A stretch of 13,115 bases of DNA from Desulfosporosinus sp. UBA4726 (GTDB lineage: Bacteria; Bacillota; Desulfitobacteriia; Desulfitobacteriales; Desulfitobacteriaceae). The stretch covers positions 1-13,115 of the forward strand of contig DHJG01000112.1 of the NCBI GenBank assembly GCA_002404215.1. The letters are read 5' to 3'. Under the pieces are notes generated by a model. That model saw nothing but the letters and a program-made list of their open reading frames with translations. It was not told where the DNA came from and ran no database searches. Positions within the stretch are counted from its first letter, which is position 1. Each line of letters opens with the position of its first letter. Made by a program: the position numbers and the translations under genes. Shown here piece by piece: positions 7,548 through 13,115 of this stretch.

Positions 7548-8505
7548 AATTTACAACATTAATCAGGTTTCCTTGAATAAATGAGTCAATATTAACGGCC
7601 ATGAGTTCAATAAGCCTTTGCCTCGACTCAAAACGCCTCCATCCTATGTGGGGAGTGAGGATGACATTTTCCATATTAAACAAGGGATTCGTAGGTTCCG
7701 GCGGTTCTGGGTCCTGAACGTCGAGCGCAGCACCAGCAATTTTTCCGTTCTGTAAAGCTTCGATTAAATCAGTTTCTTTGATTATCGATCCCCTGGAAGT
7801 GTTTATGATATAAGCCGAAGGCTTCATCAACCCCACTCTATTCTTATCAATAAGGTGCAATGTGTCTGCAGTGAGGGGGCAGTGCAGGGTGACAAAATCG
7901 CTCTGCTTGAGCAATTCTTCAAGGGAAACACAGCGTACGCTTGGGTTGTCCCAAGCCTTCGGGGTTCGACTGAATACAAGAATATTCATGCCTAAGACCA
8001 GAGCGATCTTTATGACTTCTCGCCCGATAGCGCCACCACCGCCGATGAGTCCTAACGTTTTGTTCTGCACCTCGAAATGAGGCAACTCTACGTGTTGTGT
8101 GAAATTATCAACACTTTTCTGGTTGATTATGATCTGTCGCTGAATCAATGAAGAGCTAAAATTCAAGATGTAGGTAATCACGAGATGCGCGACGGCTTCC
8201 GAGCTGTAGCTAGGAACATTGCAGACAGTAATATTTTTTTCCTTTGCGGCAACAATATCGATGTTATTATAGCCGGTACCAGCTTCACAGATGAGTTTAA
8301 CGGATGGCGGGAATTGAGAGATTAAATTCCTCCCTAAAGGTAGTTCCTTCGTAATAACAATTGTTTGATCTTTAACACGTTCTAAAATCTCTTTATCGTT
8401 GCTCTCATCATATTTTGTTAAAGTGGTGAGTTCGTCTATCGACGAAAAATTGAGTTTGTTGTCAAAGTTCAGTTTTGCTGAATTGAGAAATACTGTATTT
8501 TTCAT
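7546..8505 (-). CDS. D-2-hydroxyacid dehydrogenase (glyoxylate/hydroxypyruvate reductase-like)
   Basis: This cytoplasmic oxidoreductase interconverts a 2-keto acid and a D-2-hydroxy acid using a nicotinamide cofactor. It has 319 residues, normal for the family. The substrate domain is split (about 1-97 and 285-319) around the nucleotide-binding domain. The Rossmann motif GGGAIG is at 156-161. The catalytic triad is Arg238 (NTSRGS), Glu267 (QDPEPP) and His286 (TPHIGW). After the second beta strand the sequence is VFSRTP (179-181 being Ser-Arg-Thr) in place of an acidic residue, which in this family favours NADP(H). The EARQRL-like C-terminal helix (ESRQRLIEL) is close to glycerate/hydroxypyruvate reductases, but substrate is not proven. 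The start is ATG at 8505 with GGAGG 5 nt away. A TTG at 8517 is in frame but forms part of the ribosome site itself. The gene stands alone, convergent with the transporter gene. Confidence 0.93.
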   Translation of the reverse strand: MKNTVFLNSAKLNFDNKLNFSSIDELTTLTKYDESNDKEILERVKDQTIVITKELPLGRNLISQFPPSVKLICEAGTGYNNIDIVAAKEKNITVCNVPSYSSEAVAHLVITYILNFSSSLIQRQIIINQKSVDNFTQHVELPHFEVQNKTLGLIGGGGAIGREVIKIALVLGMNILVFSRTPKAWDNPSVRCVSLEELLKQSDFVTLHCPLTADTLHLIDKNRVGLMKPSAYIINTSRGSIIKETDLIEALQNGKIAGAALDVQDPEPPEPTNPLFNMENVILTPHIGWRRFESRQRLIELMAVNIDSFIQGNLINVVN

Positions 8506-8526
8506 AAGTACCTCCAAAAGTTTGAT

Positions 8527-8554
8527 TTTATATGAATCTAAATGGTTACTGCAA
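8527..8554 (-). promoter_or_regulatory. Candidate promoter of the dehydrogenase gene
   Basis: On the minus strand TTGCAG (8554-8549) and TATAAA (8532-8527) are separated by 16 bases, giving a very short leader of about 15 nt that just contains the ribosome site. A perfect TATAAT also occurs further upstream (8576-8571) but has no good -35 box. Confidence 0.4.
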
Positions 8555-8729
8555 GAATGTACACAACACTATTATAACTATTTTCAGAATCCAAAGCTAG
8601 TTTATACAAAATTATGACTTAAATCCTGAAGAACAATCGACAAATCAAATTTTTACAGGAATATCGCTTGTTTTGTAGAAATAGTTTTATGTGGCATACT
8701 TTAAGTTAGTACGAAAGGAGTGAATTAGG

Positions 8730-8792
8730 ATGGGCGAAAAAAGTACCAAGAAAGAAACAAAAAAACCTAAGCAGGCAAAAAAACCGAAATAA
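8730..8792 (+). CDS. Lysine-rich 20-residue micro-ORF
   Basis: This short frame encodes 20 residues, nine of them lysine, with two glutamates and two prolines and no hydrophobic stretch (starts MGEKSTKKE, ends QAKKPK). I do not recognise a function. The case for translation is AAAGGAG with 9-nt spacing before the ATG, in a 400-bp gap with no other plus-strand gene, and a strong hairpin 48 bases after the stop. A weak promoter-like pair (TTTACA 8652-8657, TAGAAA 8676-8681, 18-bp spacer) lies upstream. A peptide this basic would be unstructured and could bind nucleic acid or acidic surfaces, which is inference. It could instead be a leader of a small RNA or chance. The A-rich run makes lysine codons likely by composition alone. 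Confidence 0.5.
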   Translation: MGEKSTKKETKKPKQAKKPK

Positions 8793-8836
8793 AATGCGAG
8801 TGTCTCATTGAACTCTGCCAGAATAGAGCTAAGCGA

Positions 8837-8872
8837 AGGGCGGATACCTACTAAATAGTAGATATCCGCTCT
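8837..8872. terminator. Hairpin between the micro-ORF and the LtaS-like gene
   Basis: GCGGATACCTACT (8840-8852) pairs with AGTAGATATCCGC (8857-8869) around an AAAT loop, and two or three further pairs extend the base. One internal pair is C-A on the plus strand and a G-U wobble on the minus strand, so the fold is better in minus-strand RNA, where it lies 36 nt past the stop of the LtaS-like gene. Neither side has a good T-run. It fits a terminator or 3' stabilising element for the convergent genes. Confidence 0.6.
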
Positions 8873-8907
8873 CTTGATCGCATATTAAATTCCTCTTATT
8901 ACCATCA

Positions 8908-10983
8908 TTAACTCTTGGGTACCTGATAGACATTGGATTGAGCGATGACTTTGTTATTGCTGTCAGATAACTTGATCTGAACTTGTAACTCACCTGATTT
9001 GCCGCTGATATCTTTTACTAAACTAACAGATAGCTCCTTAGAACTGACAAACGTAGATTCTATGGACTTACCATCGATATATACTTTGCCATTTTCTACG
9101 AAATTCTCGCCTTGGATTCTGAGCATACCGTCTGAAATCACAGCGTTTGTGATTTTCATTTGTCCATCCCCTTGGATATAGCCGTTGTTTATTGGCGGTA
9201 TATGGCTCGGTTCCAGTTGATTAGCAAATTCCTTCCCAAACAGCAAGTCATATTGCAGTTGCTTATATTGGGTCACTTCTGTTGGCGTTATTTTTTCATT
9301 ACTTAAATAATCTTGATTGATGACGACATCCGAACCGTTCTGCATGAGATTTGAGAGGAAGTCCGTCATCGGACTACCAGCTTTTTGGGCAAGCTGTAAA
9401 GCATAGGTTCCCATAAAATTGGCTGATAAAGTTAGATTTTGCTTGGCGGTTGAAAAGTTATTCCAGGTTACAAAGGGAACCCTGTGGAGACTTTCATAAT
9501 CCTGATAAGAATCGTCTCCTTTGATAAAGCCAGCATCTTTATAGACGCTATAGTCATCACCAAGCATCGGCAGATGATCACCATAGAAGATCACTTCAGT
9601 TGGCTCATTGCTCTGTTCTAATCCCTCGATTAGTTGTTTGAGTGATTGATCGACATCAGAGACGCTATTGCTATAGTTTTCCAAAATTGCTTGAGAAGCC
9701 GGGCTTAAATTGCTGCCACTCACCTTGATTTTATTTTGCGGATCAAGAGTGGTCGAATACGGCCCATGGTTCTGCATTGAAGTTGCATATATGAAATCCG
9801 GTTTGTCTGTTTCTTTGACTTCGGCGAGAACTTTCTTGCTTAACTCCGTATCCCGAATATATTGCCCTTTGTATTCCGGACTATCAAAGAACTCTTTACT
9901 AATAAATTTGTCAAAGCCTAAATTCTTGTAAACATTGTTTCGGTTATAAAACCAGTTGTCATAGGGATGGATCGCTGAAGTAGCATAACCTTGTTTTTTG
10001 AAAATTGTCGGTAGGGCCTCAATCGGCTTGTTGACATATTGAGCATAAGGTATTGCACCGTCGGGTAGAAACTGCGTCGAAAACCCAGTTAAGGCTTCGA
10101 ATTCCGTATTGGCTGTTCCACCACCATAAACAGCTGAAAGCATTGTACCGCTTGTCTGGGATTTTTGTAGGGAATGAAAAAACGGCATAGGGTCTTCACT
10201 AAACGACACATTTTTCATCAGCGTTGGATCCCAAAACGCTTCACTCATTATAAAGATTACATTGGGCTTGAAGTCAGGATTCGCTGAGTATGTTGCTTTA
10301 CTCGCCTCAACGATCTGCTTAATACCACCCTCCTGGTAGTTAACAGGCTCCGGCACCTTAAGATATTCCGTATTAAGGATAAAGCCGAGCATCATACCAT
10401 TTTCATCGTAGTTCATCTTCTGGCTCAAATTATTCAATTGAAGTGCAAAAGCTTTCTGAATAGGTCCGAAGGCCGTGTAAAAGACAGTTAGCAGTGTTAC
10501 AGATATTAGAAACACGCCTGTTTTTTGGGGCCACTTGTATTTTTCTTTAGGAGTGAACTTCAAGATAAATAATATCAAACCAAACGTCACCGCGGCAATT
10601 ACCGCCATCCAAATATAGACATCTTTAAACCGACCCGATATTTCAAGGGCTTCTTTAGCAAGGGAAAAATCTGTCGGTACCAAAGGGGACCCCTTAATGA
10701 TGAGTTTTTGTCTACTGATAAAACCCAAAATCGAAAAGAGGCAAAATTGGATACTAGCGATAGTCAAATAGACTTTGCGAGGTAAACCATAAAAAACATT
10801 GATTAATCCAAACATTAATACATAACTGAGAATAAATTTTTGGGGGTATTGTAGTGCCCTGGTGTATAAGCTGGAAACATTCCCATTGTAAAAGATCTCC
10901 AGTGCCAACAAAGTAGCTAAGGGGATAATTAATAAGTAAAGTAGATTAGTATATTTCAGACTATATTTTTTTAAAGAATACAT
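8908..10983 (-). CDS. LtaS-family membrane sulfatase (lipoteichoic acid synthase-like) with C-terminal IPT/TIG-like domain
   Basis: This predicted phosphoglycerol transferase would act on the outer face of the membrane. From the start used it has 691 residues. Five membrane segments (about 13-32, 50-70, 71-90, 122-142, 155-173) precede an extracellular alkaline phosphatase-fold domain (about 235-540). The metal and catalytic residues of LtaS are recognisable: Glu248 (MSEAF), nucleophile Thr290 (GGGTANTEFE), the HPYDNWFYNR segment (339-348), His406 (QNHGPY) and Asp469-His470 (GDHLP). After it come a helical region and a C-terminal beta-rich segment (about 608-691) with GENF and DGK turns that resembles an IPT/TIG Ig-like fold and is not part of ordinary LtaS. 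The frame is open to TTG at 11037, with ATG at 11013. Neither has a ribosome site, while ATG at 10983 has GGAGG 12 nt upstream. The polymer it makes or modifies cannot be deduced. Other members of the family modify glycans or lipids with phosphoglycerol. Confidence 0.9.
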   Translation of the reverse strand: MYSLKKYSLKYTNLLYLLIIPLATLLALEIFYNGNVSSLYTRALQYPQKFILSYVLMFGLINVFYGLPRKVYLTIASIQFCLFSILGFISRQKLIIKGSPLVPTDFSLAKEALEISGRFKDVYIWMAVIAAVTFGLILFILKFTPKEKYKWPQKTGVFLISVTLLTVFYTAFGPIQKAFALQLNNLSQKMNYDENGMMLGFILNTEYLKVPEPVNYQEGGIKQIVEASKATYSANPDFKPNVIFIMSEAFWDPTLMKNVSFSEDPMPFFHSLQKSQTSGTMLSAVYGGGTANTEFEALTGFSTQFLPDGAIPYAQYVNKPIEALPTIFKKQGYATSAIHPYDNWFYNRNNVYKNLGFDKFISKEFFDSPEYKGQYIRDTELSKKVLAEVKETDKPDFIYATSMQNHGPYSTTLDPQNKIKVSGSNLSPASQAILENYSNSVSDVDQSLKQLIEGLEQSNEPTEVIFYGDHLPMLGDDYSVYKDAGFIKGDDSYQDYESLHRVPFVTWNNFSTAKQNLTLSANFMGTYALQLAQKAGSPMTDFLSNLMQNGSDVVINQDYLSNEKITPTEVTQYKQLQYDLLFGKEFANQLEPSHIPPINNGYIQGDGQMKITNAVISDGMLRIQGENFVENGKVYIDGKSIESTFVSSKELSVSLVKDISGKSGELQVQIKLSDSNNKVIAQSNVYQVPKS

Positions 10984-11512
10984 ACCTTTTATGTTCCTCC
11001 ATATATCATCCATGTATTTAAGAGCACGCAAACTCAAATTTTACTAAACAATAATAACTTGATTTTTCGTCGTTTCCCTGATAATTTATTGTTCTAAGAT
11101 AAAAGAACTAAAGTATGCAACGACAGAACCCAACTTTTGAAAATACTTTTCGTTTTAACCGCCTACCTTTAGGTACTATCTTGTTACTTCTCTTATCATA
11201 AACTAAATTTGTTACCATTCCGTGACCTTTATATGTGGATTATGTCAAGACTTTCATTCTTAAACACATATCATTGATCATAAAAATTGCAAATGAGGAT
11301 TATAATGACTGTTCCTAAAATATCTATTACAGCCTTACTAGGAACAAGTAATAACTCTAGGTCTACGTTCGTTCTAATTGGATAAATGTTATTTTATAAA
11401 TCTGTAGCGTATTTTATTATGCTATTGTCAATACTAAGGAAGGAAAAGAGGTTTTCAGTGGAAAAGGAGAGAACTAAACGAATAAAGAAGTTTCTTGATT
11501 ATCTTTGATGGT

Positions 11513-11540
11513 TTGGCGGTCTTCAGAAACCGTCTATAAA
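11513..11540 (+). promoter_or_regulatory. Candidate promoter of the 11651 gene
   Basis: TTGGCG (11513-11518) and TATAAA (11535-11540) have a 16-bp spacer. Transcription would start near 11547, giving a leader of about 100 nt that contains the stems described next. The -35 box matches four of six bases. Confidence 0.4.
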
Positions 11541-11544
11541 CGGC

Positions 11545-11638
11545 AAAATCTAAACTGTCTTTGGATTTTTGGTAAACACTATCTTCCAACTGCCTTGTGG
11601 TAACCCCTTAGGGCCTGTAATCTCTACCAAAAAAGGAG
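11545..11638 (+). promoter_or_regulatory. Leader with two mutually exclusive stems next to the ribosome site
   Basis: Stem one is AAAATCTAAA (11545-11554) with TTTGGATTTT (11560-11569), a 10-bp hairpin with a CTGTC loop and a following T, resembling a weak terminator. Stem two is TTTTTGGTA (11566-11574) with TACCAAAAA (11625-11633). It encloses about 50 nt, including a small CCC-TTA-GGG hairpin (11605-11613), and ends right against the ribosome site AGGAG (11634-11638). The two stems share the Ts at 11566-11569 and cannot form together. I match it to no known riboswitch or T-box class, and the pairing could be chance in AT-rich sequence. Confidence 0.3.
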
Positions 11639-11650
11639 AAATCACGCATA

Positions 11651-12727
11651 ATGAAGAGACTACGTATCCTATTCGTCTGGACATCAGTATCGCTCCTCCT
11701 GCAATTTGGAGCATACTCCGTTTTAAATTACCAAGTTAATAAAGTCATGGAACCACAAGAGGTTTCTAGTGAGCCAATTACTTCCCAGACAACCATACCT
11801 AGTTCCGACCTTAAAACTGTCCAGATCTCTTACGCCAAGGAGTATTTAGCGTATTTGGACAATGGCACACTCAGAGTTTTCAATTTTAAGAAGGGGAAAG
11901 TTATTTTCGAATCGCCCTCTTCAAATGATAGCAGCTTGGGTGTTCTCACCTACCAATGGCTGCCAGATCGAAATACCTTACTATATTTTTATGCCGATAA
12001 AAATTCCAATTCTGGAAGTTCTCAGATCACAGAACTATATACTCTTGAACTCCCCAGTAGCGATGAGGATACCGAACCAGACAATCGTTTAAATCAAACG
12101 GTCAAATTTCCGGCTGGCGGGGAAATTGAAGAATTAGTAGTCTCAACCTCGACCAATCTGATGTATTTTACCGTAAAAAAAGGTTCCACAGAACAGCTTA
12201 TGGAAATAGATGTCATGAAAAACGTACGTACCTTAAACAAAACAGGAGAGACCATCGATAATATGGTTGCTTCTGATCAACATGGAACATTATACATTGA
12301 CAGTAAAGTGGGGTCTACTCAGACTGTAATTGCCTTTGACGCTGGAAAGCGTAAGCTTATCTCTCGGAACAATTACGATAAGATTTTAGGAATTAGAGGA
12401 GGAAAAGTGTATCTTGGGGAAGTCAAAGATAATAAACTCATTAAAATCAAAAGCATCACAGACCGTTCTAACATGACGGATAGCCCTTCTTTGAAAACGG
12501 AATGGACAGGCTCAATTCCCTTTGAAAACGCACATGTACTCGTCGGTGCTAAAAGCCAGGTCATTGTCTATAATAACCAAATGGCCTATATCCTTACTGC
12601 GGGTCTGCTGAAAGAAGTTCCATTGTCAGGAGACCAGAATTACGTCTCTGACGATGGCGCAGAACTTATCCGACTTACTCGACAAGGAACATCCACCCTT
12701 GTCGAATTACAACCTCTCAATAAATGA
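11651..12727 (+). CDS. Membrane-anchored extracytoplasmic protein, function unknown (possible beta-propeller)
   Basis: This protein has 358 residues and belongs to no family that I can name. A positively charged start (MKRLR) and one hydrophobic segment (about 6-26) act as an uncleaved anchor or signal peptide. A Ser/Thr/Pro/Gln-rich linker (about 35-52) follows, then about 300 residues of short beta strands. Repeating strand units such as EYLAYLDNGTLRVFNF, NTLLYFYADKN, TNLMYFTVKKG, GTLYIDSKV and GGKVYLGEV, each with a turn rich in Gly, Asn and Asp, resemble WD40/TolB-like propeller blades. No catalytic motif and no cysteine pair is visible. The ribosome site AAGGAG lies 12 nt before the ATG, a little far. 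The gene is divergent from the LtaS-like gene, which hints at an envelope role. The propeller idea rests on pattern only. Confidence 0.75.
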   Translation: MKRLRILFVWTSVSLLLQFGAYSVLNYQVNKVMEPQEVSSEPITSQTTIPSSDLKTVQISYAKEYLAYLDNGTLRVFNFKKGKVIFESPSSNDSSLGVLTYQWLPDRNTLLYFYADKNSNSGSSQITELYTLELPSSDEDTEPDNRLNQTVKFPAGGEIEELVVSTSTNLMYFTVKKGSTEQLMEIDVMKNVRTLNKTGETIDNMVASDQHGTLYIDSKVGSTQTVIAFDAGKRKLISRNNYDKILGIRGGKVYLGEVKDNKLIKIKSITDRSNMTDSPSLKTEWTGSIPFENAHVLVGAKSQVIVYNNQMAYILTAGLLKEVPLSGDQNYVSDDGAELIRLTRQGTSTLVELQPLNK

Positions 12728-12826
12728 TTATTTAAGAGTTAACTTGTTTGCATAGAAAAACATCACAATTCAAAAGCTATAGGCTAAGCAGATAACTGTT
12801 TTAATTATAAGCGGAGGTGTTTAGCT

Positions 12827-13006
12827 ATGCGAGAATGGAAAGATTTAACCAAAGATGAGAAAGATATCATTTCGACGATGAAAACTCAGAATATTACCCC
12901 AGAAGACCTACTTAAAAGGATGCGTAATACTGGGAAAATGAATGAAGAGGCACTTGATGGTTTAAAAAAGGCACTTGACGAGGTGAAACCATTTCTCATG
13001 CATTAG
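12827..13006 (+). CDS. Small charged helical protein (59 aa), unknown function
   Basis: This frame of 59 codons begins at an ATG with GGAGG 9 nt upstream. The protein is rich in Lys, Glu and Asp and looks like two or three short amphipathic helices (MREWKDLTKDEKDII, ITPEDLLKRMR, and NEEALDGLKKALDEV), ending in PFLMH. There is no signal peptide, membrane segment or cysteine. I do not recognise it. The strong ribosome site, balanced composition and helix-like spacing of Leu/Ile support a real gene. It lies 99 bp after the 11651 gene in the same direction with no clear terminator between, so it may share that transcript. Confidence 0.75.
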   Translation: MREWKDLTKDEKDIISTMKTQNITPEDLLKRMRNTGKMNEEALDGLKKALDEVKPFLMH

Positions 13007-13115
13007 GAATCATTCAATAGAGTGAAATCTTTATCGCTACTATTATTTACATGTGGTTCCAATTAAATACTGAAGTTCCAATCGTAAAAGCCCTATTGTC
13101 CGCAGATTTGGTATG

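Larger units (their letters stand above)
10984..11650. other. Long gene-poor divergent region
   Basis: These 667 bp separate the LtaS-like gene from the 11651 gene and hold no protein gene that I can support. Two very short plus-strand frames have ribosome-like sites: 26 codons at 11305-11385 (GAGG, 7 nt before ATG) and 16 codons at 11458-11508 (AAGAGG, 6 nt before GTG, ending KKFLDYL). TGTTCCTA (11310-11317) and TAGGAACA (11339-11346) are an exact inverted repeat inside the first frame. GTTCT/AGAAC (11091-11095, 11104-11108) forms a small hairpin on the side that would be the LtaS-like leader. The right end contains a promoter-like pair and paired leader stems, listed separately. I could not place the LtaS-like promoter. 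Confidence 0.4.

Noticed and set aside
11545..11650. Known riboswitch or T-box before the 11651 gene
   Set aside because: I looked for the conserved cores of T-box, c-di-GMP, fluoride, purine, preQ1 and manganese elements and saw none. Only the stems themselves are reported.
13007..13115. Open minus-strand frames of about 22 codons entering from the right edge
   Set aside because: Two frames are open for similar lengths and neither has a recognisable motif, so this gives no evidence of a gene end.
1..13115. CRISPR arrays, insertion sequences, prophage, tRNA or rRNA genes
   Set aside because: No regularly spaced repeats, transposase-like frames, integrase, or cloverleaf with a conserved T-loop were seen on either strand.

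Overview
The window looks like chromosomal DNA of a low-to-mid GC Firmicute, most likely a clostridial member of the Peptococcaceae (Desulfosporosinus/Desulfitobacterium type). The evidence is purine-rich Shine-Dalgarno sites before nearly every gene, a polA-mutM pair of Gram-positive type with a degenerate proofreading domain, a short Gram-positive signal peptidase I, a lipoprotein and an LtaS-like enzyme. The genus is an inference. No rRNA, tRNA, insertion sequence, phage gene or CRISPR array was found.

Left part (1-5344, all minus strand): DNA maintenance and envelope genes. Reading leftward these are an exported lipoprotein beta-carbonic anhydrase (5344-4589) with a long hairpin after it, signal peptidase I (4250-3714), DNA polymerase I (3530-906) and formamidopyrimidine-DNA glycosylase (896-75). 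polA and mutM are almost touching and form a repair operon with a recognisable promoter upstream of polA.

Middle part (5345-8505): a two-gene plus-strand operon encodes a TrmB-family regulator and a 10-TM EamA/DMT transporter. It is driven by a good TTGACT-N17-TACAAT promoter with two inverted repeats placed as operators would be. It ends in a long, probably bidirectional hairpin shared with a convergent D-2-hydroxyacid dehydrogenase gene (8505-7546), whose cofactor loop suggests NADP(H).

Right part (8506-13115): a 20-codon lysine-rich micro-ORF with a strong ribosome site (8730-8792), then a hairpin and a convergent LtaS-family membrane sulfatase/phosphoglycerol transferase carrying a C-terminal IPT/TIG-like domain (10983-8908). 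A 667-bp gene-poor divergent region follows, with a candidate structured leader. After it come a membrane-anchored extracytoplasmic protein of unknown function (11651-12727) and a 59-residue charged helical protein (12827-13006).

Most of the window is ordinary housekeeping and envelope sequence. The most interesting items are the micro-ORF, the mutually exclusive stems before the 11651 gene, the operator-like repeats at the TrmB promoter, the lipid-anchored carbonic anhydrase and the C-terminal extension of the LtaS-like protein. Several starts were moved from the longest open frame to internal codons because the ribosome sites demand it.
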